From contig JAJEAR010000029.1 in the NCBI GenBank assembly GCA_022822665.1, positions 62,001-126,000 of the forward strand: a stretch of DNA of 64,000 bases, read 5' to 3'. Made by a program: the position numbers and the translations under genes. The stretch is from Alphaproteobacteria bacterium (lineage in GTDB: Bacteria > Pseudomonadota > Alphaproteobacteria > Thalassobaculales > Thalassobaculaceae). The notes beneath the pieces were generated by a model, which saw only the letters and a list, made by a program, of their open reading frames with translations, searched no databases and was not told the DNA's origin. This document shows positions 54,821 through 64,000 of this stretch, piece after piece; within the stretch, counting starts at the first letter, position 1; each line of letters opens with the position of its first letter.

Positions 54821-56074
54821 CTACGGGTCCGGCTGCGCGGGCGCGGGCCGGTTCGATCGGGAGTGGCCGGCCTGCACACGCTCCGGTCGCATGCCGGTAC
54901 CGGCGAGTGCTGCCATGATGCGTTCCACGTGGTCCGCATCCCGGGTCTCCAGCACGAACTCGACCTCGACCAGCTTGACCGGCACATCCTCGAACCAGAG
55001 CTGGTGGTGGACGTCGACGATGTTGCCGCCCGCCTTCGCGATGACCTGGGCGGCACGGGCCAGGGCTCCGGGCTGATCGGCGGTCTCGACCCGGATCCGG
55101 ACCAGCCGGCCGCTTCGCACCAGTCCGCGCATCAGCACCGAGGACAGCAGCCTCGAATCGATGTTGCCCCCCGAAACCACCAGGCCAACGCGCTGGTCGG
55201 CAAAGCGATCCGGTTCGCTCAGCAGCGCCGCAAGCGACGCCGCGCCAGCCCCTTCCACCACCTGTTTCTCGATCTCGGCCATGAGCTGCACCGCGTGCTC
55301 GAGCCGGGCCTCGCTCACCAGCACGATGTCCTCGACCAGCTCACGGACGACCGGCATGGTGTTCACCCCGGGACGCTTGACCGCGATCCCTTCCGCAATC
55401 GTCGGCCCGGCGGCGGGCAGCGACCAGCCCCTGAGCACGTGGTGCATGGAGGGGTAGCTCTCGGCCTGGACCCCGATGATGCGGATCCCGGGTCTCAGCG
55501 CCTTCACCGCCACGGCAATGCCGGCGATCAGTCCACCGCCGCCGACCGGCACGACGAGGCAGTCAAGATCGGGAACCGTCCGCAGCATCTCCAGCCCGAC
55601 CGTCCCCTGGCCCGCGATGATCCTCGGGTCATCGTAGGGATGCACGACCGTCAGGCCTTCGGCTCCGGCACGCTCCTGCACGAAGGCTTCACCCTCCGAA
55701 ACCGAATCACCGTGCAGGATGACGGTCGCACCGAGCAGTTCGGTCGAGCCGATCTTGCCGAACGGCGTTGAGACCGGCATGACGATGGTCGACGGCACCC
55801 CCATCTGCCTGGCCCGGTACGCGACGCCCTGGGCGTGGTTCCCGGCCGAGAGCGCGATGACACCCCGCTCCCGCTGCGACGCGGTGAGGTCGGCAAGCCG
55901 CACCAGGGCTCCCCGGTCCTTGAAGGACGCGGTGAACTGCCGGTTCTCGAACTTGAGGAACACCGAGGCCCCGGTGATTTCGCTCAGGGTCACCGAGTGC
56001 TCGAACGGCGTGCGCACGACGTTGCCGTCCAGCATGCGGTCGGCGGCCTCGATATCGGACAGTGCGAGGGTCAT
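54821..56074 (-). CDS. ilvA: Threonine ammonia-lyase with C-terminal ACT domain
   Basis: 417 residues. PLP lysine K52 in TASFKDRGA, glycine loop GGGGLIAG, and a C-terminal ACT regulatory domain (VRIRVETADQPGALARAAQV). Makes 2-oxobutanoate from threonine. The short ACT type points to a catabolic-like or single-ACT enzyme rather than the two-ACT biosynthetic one. Overlaps the penicillin acylase gene by 4 bp. Confidence 0.9.
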   Translation of the reverse strand: MTLALSDIEAADRMLDGNVVRTPFEHSVTLSEITGASVFLKFENRQFTASFKDRGALVRLADLTASQRERGVIALSAGNHAQGVAYRARQMGVPSTIVMPVSTPFGKIGSTELLGATVILHGDSVSEGEAFVQERAGAEGLTVVHPYDDPRIIAGQGTVGLEMLRTVPDLDCLVVPVGGGGLIAGIAVAVKALRPGIRIIGVQAESYPSMHHVLRGWSLPAAGPTIAEGIAVKRPGVNTMPVVRELVEDIVLVSEARLEHAVQLMAEIEKQVVEGAGAASLAALLSEPDRFADQRVGLVVSGGNIDSRLLSSVLMRGLVRSGRLVRIRVETADQPGALARAAQVIAKAGGNIVDVHHQLWFEDVPVKLVEVEFVLETRDADHVERIMAALAGTGMRPERVQAGHSRSNRPAPAQPDP

Positions 56075-58245
56075 TCGGATACGATCACCAGCCTGTGGAC
56101 GGGAGCCGTCGTGCCCGCCACCACCAGCGGATCCCCGTCGCGCCAGCGGGTCATGAGATCGTCGTACCAGGGCGAGAACGGGTTGCCCGACTGGCCCGGC
56201 GCAATGATGAACTCGGATCGATCAAGGTCATCGAGGGTGTAGATGGCGCGGTACCCCGCTCCGTGCACGTGGCGGAACGGATGGGCCTCGTCGGAGAATC
56301 GCACACCGCCGCGGTTGACGGTGTCCGGCCCGCCGTCGGCCGGGATTTCCCGCTCGATCAAGGAGCGCAGCAGCGGGATGCGCCCGGCGAGCGCGTGGGA
56401 AAACCGCGCCGCGTGGGCCTGGCCCCACACCGGCCTGTCCGATCCGTAGCGGTCCTCGATCATGCTCCGGGCGCGGACGAGCGCGTCGCGGATGCGGTCC
56501 TCGCAGGTCTCGATGCCGGGGGTCGAGATGACGTCGCACCACTCCGGCCGCCGGGTGAGCACGTGAACCAGGGCCTGCGGCCGGTAGCGCCACCATGACG
56601 GGAACCGGGGCCCGAGTTCGTCGGCGAAGATGCCGCGCAGCAGTTCCCTGACCCACGCGATGTAGAGCAGCGGCTCGTGCCTGTTGCGGTCCATGGTTCC
56701 GTCCCAGGCGGCGAGTTCGGAAACCGGAACCGCGCCGAGCAGGTGCGGCAGGACCATTCGGGCCGAAAGCGACACGCTGTCCATCTGGATTGACCGGTGG
56801 TCGGCTCCCTCCTCGAGCAGCATGGCAATCCGCCGCGCCCGCCAGGGCGGCCACCAGTTCCGGCCAAGGAAGTACGGGTAGTCCGCCCCGACCATGCGAT
56901 TGTTGGCATTGAGCAACCGGCCGGAGGGGGGATCCAGCACGCGCGGCAGCTCGTCGTAGGGGATCATCCGCTCCCAGCCGCGGCGTGCCGACGGCACGAG
57001 CCCGCCCTCCTGCTCGCGCAGCGGGACACGGGCCGGCGAAATCATCCCGATCCGCCCGTGCCGGTCGGCGTAGGCGACATTCTGGTGCGGGGAGTGGAAC
57101 GACGCGAGCGCGGCCTCGAACCCGGCCCACGAAGTCGCGCGGTTTACCTGCGCCAGCGCCTCGACGGTCCGGTCATTGCCGAGGAAGGTCGGGCTCTCGA
57201 GCGACCAGCCCTCCGGGTACCGGTCCGACAGGTCGGACAGCACCACCCCGGATACCGTCTCCCGCACCACCAGGGTTTCGGGCTCACCCCACCGCACACT
57301 GATGGTCTCGGTTCGTGTCGAGAGCACCTCGGGTTCGCGCACCAGGTCCGCCATGTCGGTGGCGGCGTTCGTCATGCCCCAGGCGATTGCGCCGTTGTGG
57401 CCGAGCACCATCATCGGCACGCCCGGCGCCGTGGCGCCAGCGAGGACATCGTCGCCCACCTCGATCCGGGCCAGGTACCAGATGCCGGGGATCGACAGTC
57501 CCAGGTGCGGGTCGTTGGCAAGCACCGGTGGAGACCGCACGGCCCAGACGTTCGATCCCCCGGTTCCCACCGGAGCGACGGTGTGTGGCGGGTCGCCACC
57601 AATGTCCTCCGGCCAGAGGTCGTCCAGCTGTTCCGGGCTCAGCCGTTCGGCAAGCCTGGCGCGCAGCAGTTCCGTGCGCCAGTTTCCGAGCAGCTGCAGG
57701 GCCATCATCCGTCCCCAGAGCAGCGAATCGGCAACCCGCCACGGTTCAGGGTCGTACAGCAGCAGTTCGAGCAGCCATGGCAGTGCGCCGTCGCGGCTGG
57801 TCCGCCAGGCGTTGACACCGGCCGCGTAGGCCTCGAGTTCGGCGCGCAGCCGCGGCGAGAGCGTGCGTTCCTGCTCGCGCGCCTGGCGATAGAGGCCGAG
57901 ACCGCGGAAGAAGCGGTCGAGCGGAACGGCGCCGGCGCCGACGAGCTCGGCCATCCGGCCGGAACCGGTCCTGCGCATCATCTCCATCTGCCCGAAGCGG
58001 TCCTGCGCATGCGCGAAGCCGAGGCCGAAGGCGGCATCGGCACGGGTTCCGGCCCTGACGGTCACCACACCGTGGGCGTCACGCAGGATCTCGACCCGCC
58101 GGTCCGGGCCCTGGAGGCTCACCCGCCCGTCGAGCTGCGGCAGGGACGTGCGAAGCCACAGCACCCCGCCACCGGCACCCGCGGCGAGCACAATCACGCC
58201 CGCGGCAAGTCCGATGGCGCCGTACCGCAGCAGGCGACGAGCCAT
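56071..58245 (-). CDS. Penicillin acylase family Ntn-hydrolase
   Basis: 724 residues from ATG 58245 (a GTG lies one codon earlier). N-terminal hydrophobic helix (about 9-30) for export or anchoring, an alpha-subunit region, then the autoprocessing site with nucleophile S231 in VGTGGSNVWAVRSPPV and the beta chain. Acts on amide bonds: beta-lactam side chains, N-acyl-homoserine lactones or other N-acyl compounds. Coupled to ilvA by an ATGA overlap, though the functional link is unclear. Confidence 0.88.
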   Translation of the reverse strand: MARRLLRYGAIGLAAGVIVLAAGAGGGVLWLRTSLPQLDGRVSLQGPDRRVEILRDAHGVVTVRAGTRADAAFGLGFAHAQDRFGQMEMMRRTGSGRMAELVGAGAVPLDRFFRGLGLYRQAREQERTLSPRLRAELEAYAAGVNAWRTSRDGALPWLLELLLYDPEPWRVADSLLWGRMMALQLLGNWRTELLRARLAERLSPEQLDDLWPEDIGGDPPHTVAPVGTGGSNVWAVRSPPVLANDPHLGLSIPGIWYLARIEVGDDVLAGATAPGVPMMVLGHNGAIAWGMTNAATDMADLVREPEVLSTRTETISVRWGEPETLVVRETVSGVVLSDLSDRYPEGWSLESPTFLGNDRTVEALAQVNRATSWAGFEAALASFHSPHQNVAYADRHGRIGMISPARVPLREQEGGLVPSARRGWERMIPYDELPRVLDPPSGRLLNANNRMVGADYPYFLGRNWWPPWRARRIAMLLEEGADHRSIQMDSVSLSARMVLPHLLGAVPVSELAAWDGTMDRNRHEPLLYIAWVRELLRGIFADELGPRFPSWWRYRPQALVHVLTRRPEWCDVISTPGIETCEDRIRDALVRARSMIEDRYGSDRPVWGQAHAARFSHALAGRIPLLRSLIEREIPADGGPDTVNRGGVRFSDEAHPFRHVHGAGYRAIYTLDDLDRSEFIIAPGQSGNPFSPWYDDLMTRWRDGDPLVVAGTTAPVHRLVIVSE

Positions 58246-58296
58246 CACCGCGTGACTGGAACAGGCCCCGGGCGCGCCCGCGACGTCGCGGCGCGT

Positions 58297-59457
58297 CTAC
58301 TCGGCCGCATGCCCGAGCTCTTCCAGGATCCGCGCCCGGTCCTGGTCGACATCGGGTGCGCTCGGCCTGCTGCGCGGATCCTCGAACCCGGAGATCTTGA
58401 TCGGGCTCCCGGCCACGCGCAGGTGTCCGGCCGTCGGATCGTCGATGTCGATCACCATGTTGCGGGGCCCGATCTGCGGGTGTTCAAGCACGGTGCTGAT
58501 CGAGTTGATCCCGCTCGCCGGGATTCCGGCCGGGTCCAGAAGTGCGAGCCATTCCGCGGTATCGCGTCCCTTCAGGATGCCCTCGATCTCGGTTTCCAGC
58601 GTCTTCTGGTTCTCGTTGCGCAGGTTGTTGGAGGCATACCGCGGGTCCGCGGCCAGATCCGCCCGGTCGAGGATGTCGCAGAACCGGGTGAACATGACGT
58701 CGTTGCCCGCGGCGACGATCATCCAGCCGTCCCTGGTGCGGAAGGTCTGGAACGGCGTGATCGAGGGGTGCCGCCCGCCCAGCGGGCCGGGAACCTCGCC
58801 GGTGGCGCTGTAGCGTGCGATCGCGTTCTCGCACAGCGCGACCTGGCAATCGAGCATGCCGATGTCGACCTTCCGGCCCCGGCCCGAGGTCTTGCGCTCG
58901 AACAGCGCGGTCAGGATGCCGACGGTGGTAAACAGTCCGGCCCCGATATCACCGATCGACATGCCGACCCGCGTCGGTTCACCGCCGGGCTGGCCGGTAA
59001 TGGACATGATGCCGCCCATCGCCTGCACCACCATGTCGTAGGCCGGGCGGGTCGAATGCGGCCCCGTATGCCCGAAACCGGAGCAGGCGGCATAGATCAG
59101 CGCGGGGTACCGTTCCTGCAGGTCGTCCCAGCCGTAACCGAGCTTCTCCATGGTCCCCGGCCGGAAATTCTCGATCACCACGTCGGCACCCGCGAGCAGC
59201 GCCTCGAAGATGCGCCGGTCCGACGCCTCCTTCAGGTTGAGCGCGATACTCTCCTTGCCGCGATTGACCGAGATGAAATACGCGGACTTGCCGTTGACGA
59301 ACGGGCCGTACTCGCGTGCGTCGTCACCGCGTCCCGGCGTTTCGACCTTGATCACACGGGCGCCGAGATCGGCCAGGATCATGGTGCAGTACGGGCCGGC
59401 GAGAACCCGTGTCAGGTCGATGACCGTGACGCCTGCGAGCGGTCCGGTTGAGGTCAT
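58297..59457 (-). CDS. CaiB/BaiF family CoA transferase
   Basis: 386 residues. Family III CoA-transferase: VIDLTRVLAGPYCTMILADLGARVIKVE, GADVVIENFRPG, and YDMVVQAMGGIMSITG with the catalytic Asp near TRPAYD. Moves CoA between carboxylic acids such as carnitine, oxalate or formyl groups. 29 bp from the SDR gene stop; probably one operon. Acid substrate unknown. Confidence 0.9.
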   Translation of the reverse strand: MTSTGPLAGVTVIDLTRVLAGPYCTMILADLGARVIKVETPGRGDDAREYGPFVNGKSAYFISVNRGKESIALNLKEASDRRIFEALLAGADVVIENFRPGTMEKLGYGWDDLQERYPALIYAACSGFGHTGPHSTRPAYDMVVQAMGGIMSITGQPGGEPTRVGMSIGDIGAGLFTTVGILTALFERKTSGRGRKVDIGMLDCQVALCENAIARYSATGEVPGPLGGRHPSITPFQTFRTRDGWMIVAAGNDVMFTRFCDILDRADLAADPRYASNNLRNENQKTLETEIEGILKGRDTAEWLALLDPAGIPASGINSISTVLEHPQIGPRNMVIDIDDPTAGHLRVAGSPIKISGFEDPRSRPSAPDVDQDRARILEELGHAAE

Positions 59458-59486
59458 GGCTGTTCCCTTCTGCTCGGAATGCGGTC

Positions 59487-60266
59487 TCAGAACGCGCTGT
59501 TGTAGAGGCCGCCGTCAAGCAGGAGGCTCTGGCCGGTGATGTAGCCGGCCTGGCGGCTGCACAGGAAGGCCGCGGCCTCGCCGAACTCTTCGGGATCGCC
59601 GGCCCGGCGGGCCGGCACGCTGGCGATCCGCTCCTCGTGGGCCTGCTCGTGGCTGATGCCGAACTGCGCGGCGGCGGCGTCAATGCCCCCGCGGTACCGG
59701 TCGGTGTCGAAGAACCCCGGCTGGATGTGGTTGATGGTCACGCCGCTCGATGCGACCGAGCGGCATACTCCGGCGCAGAACGCGGTGAGTCCGGCCCGGG
59801 CCGCACTCGACAGGTCGAGCCCGAGCACCGGCATCCGCACGGACACCGAGGTGATGTTGAGTATGCGGCCGAACCCCCGTTCCGCCATGCCGTCGACGAC
59901 GCGCTGGATCATCTCGATCGGGGTCACCATGTTCCAGGTCACCCCGGTCAGCATCGAGTCGCGGTCGAGTTCCCTGAAGTCACGGTAGGGAGGGCCGCCG
60001 GCGTTGGTGATCAGGATGTCGGGCTGCGGCGAGGCAGCAAACAGCGCGTCCTGGCCATCCCGTGTCGTGACGTCCGCCGCAACCTCGCGGACCTCGGCCC
60101 CGGTGGCGGTCCGGATCTCTTCGGCAGTGCGTGCAAGCCGTTCGGGATCGATGCCGTTCACGACCACGATGCAGCCGGCACGTGCGAGCGACATGGCGCA
60201 GGCTCGACCGAGCCCCCTGCTCGATCCGCAGACAATCGCGTGCCTGCCGGCAATTCCGAGATCCAT
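59487..60266 (-). CDS. SDR family protein with altered catalytic residues
   Basis: 259 residues from ATG 60266. NAD-binding CGSSRGLG (13-20) and NAGG (88-91) present; catalytic S140 (NITSVSV) present, but at the YxxxK position there is S153 ... R157 (LSSAARAG). This resembles the BKR-like SDR subgroup with an imperfect tetrad. It may be a non-classical reductase or a ligand-binding protein. Sits directly before the CoA transferase gene. Confidence 0.75.
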   Translation of the reverse strand: MDLGIAGRHAIVCGSSRGLGRACAMSLARAGCIVVVNGIDPERLARTAEEIRTATGAEVREVAADVTTRDGQDALFAASPQPDILITNAGGPPYRDFRELDRDSMLTGVTWNMVTPIEMIQRVVDGMAERGFGRILNITSVSVRMPVLGLDLSSAARAGLTAFCAGVCRSVASSGVTINHIQPGFFDTDRYRGGIDAAAAQFGISHEQAHEERIASVPARRAGDPEEFGEAAAFLCSRQAGYITGQSLLLDGGLYNSAF

Positions 60267-60702
60267 GGTTCGTCTCCAGGCTTGTCCAGGATGCGGCGAC
60301 ACAATGCGTTTCGAGCCTGCCTCCCGCAACCCCAACCTGCCCGCCCGCCGGAATTCCGCCGCTCGTCACCGGACCCCCGCCGGCGCGATGCAGCCGGGAA
60401 CCGCGCCCGGATCCGACGGATGCCGGGCCCACGCCGTCACCGGCCCCGCGGCGATCACACCGCGTCCTGCGAAGCACGGCTCGCGGATCATGCGCGGGAC
60501 AACGACCGGGGCCCGGCGGGGTGTCCACCAGATTGCGCCGAACGATCACGTCCGTGCGAGCCGCGAGTCGTCGTCCCGTCGACACGGCGGGGACGCAGTC
60601 TGCGACATCGCCCCGGAAAGCGCCGGGCCGCCGGAGGTTGCCCCGGGGGCCCGTCACCTACTCGAGCCGGCCGGTTCTACGGGTCATGACCGCCGCGTGA
60701 AA
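60267..60702. other. Intergenic region
   Basis: 436 bp between the SDR gene start and the haem A synthase stop. No gene or RNA recognised. Contains the promoter for the SDR-CoA transferase operon. Confidence 0.45.
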
Positions 60703-61749
60703 TCAGGCCCGCACCCTGTGCGCCAGGACCACGGCGGTGACGAACAGCGCGACCGCGCCGGCCTGGTGCAGGATCGCGAGATCGATGTCCGCCACGCTGA
60801 GCAGGGTAGCGATACCCAGTGCCGACTGGACCAGCACCAGTCCGGCCAGCACGCCGGCGGCCGCCTTTACCTGCCCGGAAATTCCCGGCCCCGAGGCCCG
60901 GACCAGGAGCACGACACCCGCCGCGACCGTGACCAGTGCCAGCACCCGGTGATGGAACTGCGCCGATCCGGGGTCTTCAACCAGGGTTCGCCACACCGAG
61001 CCCAGGTGGCCGTAGTCGGGCGGAACCAGGGAGCCTCCCATCAGCGGAAACGTGTTGTAGACACGCCCTCCATCCAGCCCGGCGACAAGGGCGCCCGCCA
61101 GCACGGTCAGCCCCACCAGGCCGAGGCACAGGTCGGCGTGGCGCACAAGGCGTTTCGACGAATTCACCGATACCGGCGAGCGCAGATCGAGTACGGTCCA
61201 GACCACGATGCCGAGGATGACGAAGGCGAGCGACAGGTGAACCGCGAGCCGCAGGGGGCTGACATGCGGATCGTCCACCAGCCCGCTTCGCACCATCCAC
61301 CAGCCGATCAGGCCCTGGACAGCCCCCAGCACCAGCAGCAGCCAGCAGCGCGCCCGGAGGCGGCCGGGCAGGCTTCCGCGCGCCAGGAACCACAGGAACG
61401 GTACCGCGTAGACCAGTCCGATCAGCCGTCCCCACAGCCGATGCAGGTATTCCCACCAGAAGATGCGCCGGAACTCGTCGAGCCCCATCCAGCTGTTGAC
61501 CTGGCGGTATTCCGGGGAGGCCTGGTAGAGCGAGAACACCCTCGCCCACTCCTCCTGCGAAAGCGGTGGCAGGATGCCCAGCAGCGGCCGCCATTCGACC
61601 ATGGACAGGCCGGAACCGGTGAGCCTGGTCATGCCGCCGATGATCACCATCAACCCGACCATGACGGCGACGAGCGCCAGCCACGCCGCGACCGCTCCGT
61701 CCGGCTCGCGCCGGACAGCCTTCAGCGGGCCGCGTTCTCGCCCGTGCAC
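60703..61749 (-). CDS. ctaA: Haem A synthase (COX15/CtaA)
   Basis: 348 residues with a GTG start. Eight membrane helices; GGMTRLTGSGLSMVEWRPLLG and WWEYLHRLWGRLIGLVY carry the family signature and conserved His residues, with QFHHRVLALVT and ILHQAGAVAL for the second haem site. Converts haem O to haem A for cytochrome aa3 oxidase. Overlaps the secreted protein gene by 28 bp. Confidence 0.93.
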   Translation of the reverse strand: MHGRERGPLKAVRREPDGAVAAWLALVAVMVGLMVIIGGMTRLTGSGLSMVEWRPLLGILPPLSQEEWARVFSLYQASPEYRQVNSWMGLDEFRRIFWWEYLHRLWGRLIGLVYAVPFLWFLARGSLPGRLRARCWLLLVLGAVQGLIGWWMVRSGLVDDPHVSPLRLAVHLSLAFVILGIVVWTVLDLRSPVSVNSSKRLVRHADLCLGLVGLTVLAGALVAGLDGGRVYNTFPLMGGSLVPPDYGHLGSVWRTLVEDPGSAQFHHRVLALVTVAAGVVLLVRASGPGISGQVKAAAGVLAGLVLVQSALGIATLLSVADIDLAILHQAGAVALFVTAVVLAHRVRA

Positions 61750-62279
61750 CGGAACTCCACGCGATAGGTGTCACACGACAGGCCAGGCGCGCCGCAGGTG
61801 TCCGGCGCTCTCGGCAGGCCGGATCCGATCAACGGGATGATTCGAAGGTCAATCATCGCGTCCTTGAGACCGTCCAGTGCCAGGACGGGAAGCGGCACAC
61901 CGGGCCCCTGCGGTCCCGGCGGAGAACCGGGTGCCGGCTCGCCTCCGGCCTTCCCGCGCAGCCGTCCGTCGACCTGCGTGCACAGGGTGATCGCCGCCTC
62001 GAGCGCGATCGCCGAGAGTTCGATCGCGCCCAGTGCGGTTCGGACCAGGAGCGTCCGCCCGCTCTCCGGCCCGATCGACGCGACATGAAACAGCAGCGAT
62101 GCATCCTCCCCGGCAGCGGCCCGGAACGCGTCCACCGGCCCCTCGATCATGACCGGATCCTCCGCACCCCCGGGCCGAGGTTCCGGCAACAGGGGGAATT
62201 CGTACGGCTGCGCCGCGGCGTCCCGCGCACCCACGGTCACCAGCAGGAGTACCGTCAGTCCCGGCAGGATACTCGGCAT
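61722..62279 (-). CDS. Hypothetical secreted protein
   Basis: 185 residues from ATG 62279. Signal peptide (MPSILPGLTVLLLVTVGARD...AAA). The mature part is Pro/Gly-rich with a central low-complexity loop (PAPGSPPGPQGPGVP) and three or four cysteines near the C-terminus (DTCGAPGLSCDTYRVEFRC) that could form disulfides. No family recognised. Overlaps ctaA; transcribed first. Confidence 0.55.
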   Translation of the reverse strand: MPSILPGLTVLLLVTVGARDAAAQPYEFPLLPEPRPGGAEDPVMIEGPVDAFRAAAGEDASLLFHVASIGPESGRTLLVRTALGAIELSAIALEAAITLCTQVDGRLRGKAGGEPAPGSPPGPQGPGVPLPVLALDGLKDAMIDLRIIPLIGSGLPRAPDTCGAPGLSCDTYRVEFRCTGENAAR

Positions 62280-62469
62280 GTTCCGGCCTCTCCGTCCTGC
62301 TTCGACGTGCACTCTAGCGAGTCTGGGGCCAGATTGTACCGGATTCCGTTTTTCTGCATGATCGCCGCGTCAGGCGCGATGCTTGCCCTGTGGTGCACCC
62401 CAAGGCATGTTCTGTTCGCCCCGGCAGGGTCCTGGCACGACACCTCTCGACGTCCAAGGAGCATGGGAA

Positions 62470-63645
62470 ATGAAACTGGGCATCGTCCGGGAACGGCGTC
62501 CCCACGAACGACGGGTGGCAGCCTCCCCGGACACGGTCAAGAAACTGGTTGGCCTCGGTCTTGACGTGATGATCGAGCGGGGTGCGGGACTGTCTGCGGC
62601 GATTCAGGACATTGCCTATGCCCAGGCTGGCGCAAGCCTGGTCAACACCCCGGCCGACGCGCTCGGCGATGCCGACATCGTGTTCAAGGTCCGCAAGCCG
62701 TTCGGCCCGGACGAGCCGGACAACGAGGTCGATCTCCTCAAGGACGGAGCGGTTCTGGCCTGCCTGATGGAACCCTACAGGGACCGGGGACTGTTCAACG
62801 CGATCGCGGCCCGCAACATCACCTGTTTCGCGCTGGAACTCATCCCGCGCATCACCCGGGCCCAGACCATGGACGTGCTGTCGTCCCAGGCCAACCTCGC
62901 CGGCTACAAGGCGGTGATCGAGGCCGGTGCCGCCTTCGGCCGTGCGTTTCCGATGATGATGACGGCCGCCGGCACCGTCCCGCCAGCCAGGTGCATGATC
63001 ATGGGGGCCGGAGTGGCCGGCCTGCAGGCCATTGCCACCGCACGCCGCCTGGGCGCGGTGGTCTCCGCGACCGATGTGCGACCGGCGGCAAAGGAGAACG
63101 TCGAGAGCCTCGGTGCGAGCTTCGTCGCCGTGGAGGACGAGGAATTCCGACAGGCCGAGACGGCGGGCGGCTACGCCAGGGAGATGAGCCGGGAGTACCG
63201 GGAAAAGCAGGCAGCACTGATCGCGGAGACGATTTCGCGCCAGGACATCGTCATCTGCACGGCACTGATCCCCGGTCGACCGGCGCCGGTGCTGGTGAGC
63301 GAGGACATGGTCAAGGCGATGAAACCGGGTTCGGTGATCGTCGATCTTGCCGTCGAGCAGGGAGGCAACTGCCCGTTGTCGGTCTACGGCGAAACCGTCA
63401 ACAGGCACGGCGTCACCATCATCGGGCGCGCCAACATGCCGAGCGAGGTGGCGGTCGACGCCTCGGCCCTGTTCTCGAAGAACCTGCTGAATTTCCTCAC
63501 GCCCCTGATCGACGGCGACACCGGGTTGCTCTCGATCGACACCGAGGACGAGATCATCAAGGGATCGCTCGTAACCTGGCACGGAGCCGTGGTGCATCCG
63601 GCCGTCCTCGAGCTGCAGGATGAGACCGGCGGAGAGACGTCATGA
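62470..63645 (+). CDS. pntAA: NAD(P) transhydrogenase subunit alpha part 1
   Basis: 391 residues from ATG 62470 with AAGGAG 9 bp before. NAD-binding domain I with RRVAASPDTVKKL, Rossmann GAGVAGLQAIATARRLGA, and the RAMTMDVLSSQANLAGY-like block. It ends before the membrane part, which is a separate gene (pntAB) overlapping by ATGA, as in Rhodospirillum-type split transhydrogenase. Couples the proton gradient to NADPH formation. Confidence 0.95.
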   Translation: MKLGIVRERRPHERRVAASPDTVKKLVGLGLDVMIERGAGLSAAIQDIAYAQAGASLVNTPADALGDADIVFKVRKPFGPDEPDNEVDLLKDGAVLACLMEPYRDRGLFNAIAARNITCFALELIPRITRAQTMDVLSSQANLAGYKAVIEAGAAFGRAFPMMMTAAGTVPPARCMIMGAGVAGLQAIATARRLGAVVSATDVRPAAKENVESLGASFVAVEDEEFRQAETAGGYAREMSREYREKQAALIAETISRQDIVICTALIPGRPAPVLVSEDMVKAMKPGSVIVDLAVEQGGNCPLSVYGETVNRHGVTIIGRANMPSEVAVDASALFSKNLLNFLTPLIDGDTGLLSIDTEDEIIKGSLVTWHGAVVHPAVLELQDETGGETS

Positions 63646-64000
63646 CCCCTGAACAGCTGATCGAGCGGGCGAACCGGCTGGCCGAGGAATCCCGGGAACT
63701 CGCCGAGCACTCGGCCGAACTGATCCGCCAGGCAACCTCCGGCGTGCCCGAGACCGCCTCGGTGGCAGGCATCGACCCGTTCCTGTTCGGCCTCACGGTG
63801 CTCGTGCTGTCATGTTTCGTCGGATACTACGTGGTCTGGCGGGTCACTCCGGCGCTGCACTCGCCGCTGATGAGCGTGACCAACGCCATTTCCTCGGTGA
63901 TCATTGTCGGCGCCCTGATCGCCGCCGGCCCCGCCGAGATGAACTTCTCGCAGATCATGGGGTTCTTCGCTGTCGTCCTGGCGTCGGTCAACATCTTCGG
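63642..64000 (+). CDS. pntAB: NAD(P) transhydrogenase subunit alpha part 2 (partial)
   Basis: 119 codons before the window end, no stop yet. Acidic N-terminal stretch then membrane helices (FLFGLTVLVLSCFVGYYVVW, then SVTNAISSVIIVGALIAAG). This is the proton-channel part of domain II. ATGA overlap with pntAA; pntB should follow beyond the edge. Confidence 0.93.
   Translation, partial: MTPEQLIERANRLAEESRELAEHSAELIRQATSGVPETASVAGIDPFLFGLTVLVLSCFVGYYVVWRVTPALHSPLMSVTNAISSVIIVGALIAAGPAEMNFSQIMGFFAVVLASVNIF

Noticed and set aside
1..64000. CRISPR array
   Set aside because: No series of regularly spaced near-identical repeats was seen.

Overview
The window is 64 kb of GC-rich DNA, most probably from an alphaproteobacterium (an inference). 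The grounds are the housekeeping block proS-lolC-lolD-dnaE, a short ~437-residue prolyl-tRNA synthetase, a transhydrogenase alpha subunit split into two overlapping genes (pntAA/pntAB), COX15-type haem A synthase, and a carboxylase whose BC, BCCP and CT parts are separate proteins. Many CoA-transferase, SDR, sulfatase and amidohydrolase genes, with scattered toxin-antitoxin genes and IS remnants, suggest a metabolically versatile and possibly marine or host-associated lineage; that part is speculative.

Layout. 1-6.8 kb: a DUF3800 protein, then a divergent His-Xaa-Ser (Hxs) locus. Leftward run hxsB, hxsC and hxsA (two radical SAM maturases and a precursor-like exported protein with five HxS triplets and a peptidoglycan-binding domain). 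Rightward run a second exported peptidoglycan-binding protein, a small membrane-anchored protein of the TIGR03982 type and a di-haem MauG-like protein, with overlapping reading frames. This is the most striking system in the window. 6.8-8.8 kb: an AT-richer accessory patch with two translationally coupled genes (the second with a PD-(D/E)XK-like E-D-ExK signature) and a convergent HNH protein. 9.3-20.6 kb: core block with a serine hydrolase, dnaE, lolD, lolC, proS, and three valine-catabolism genes (HIBADH, HIBCH, acyl-CoA dehydrogenase). 21-31 kb: a patchwork of MNT-HEPN protein, hypothetical gene, epoxide hydrolase, amidase, a truncated SDR abutting an IS66 tnpA fragment, an EEP-family nuclease/phosphatase, a decayed TnpB, and a DUF6978 + DUF1828/1829 gene pair.

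31-45 kb: catabolic genes (SnoaL-like, MFS, pgk, HAD dehalogenase, MlrC/M81, amidohydrolase, three-part acyl-CoA carboxylase, class III aminotransferase, sulfatase, cyclase). 45.5-50.2 kb: outer-membrane barrel, a DUF433/DUF5615 toxin-antitoxin pair, a HigBA pair whose toxin is frameshifted, a SLATT membrane protein preceded by an overlapping 50-codon proline-rich ORF, a zinc-ribbon fragment, dtd and an orphan BrnA-like protein. 50.5-64 kb: PQQ dehydrogenase, a 1-kb gene-poor stretch, a tandem-repeat DUF7662 protein coupled to a PIN protein, threonine ammonia-lyase, penicillin acylase, CoA transferase, an atypical SDR, haem A synthase, a secreted protein and pntAA-pntAB (cut by the window edge).

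Starts were chosen by family length, visible Shine-Dalgarno sequences and overlaps. Family names come from motif recognition without database searches.
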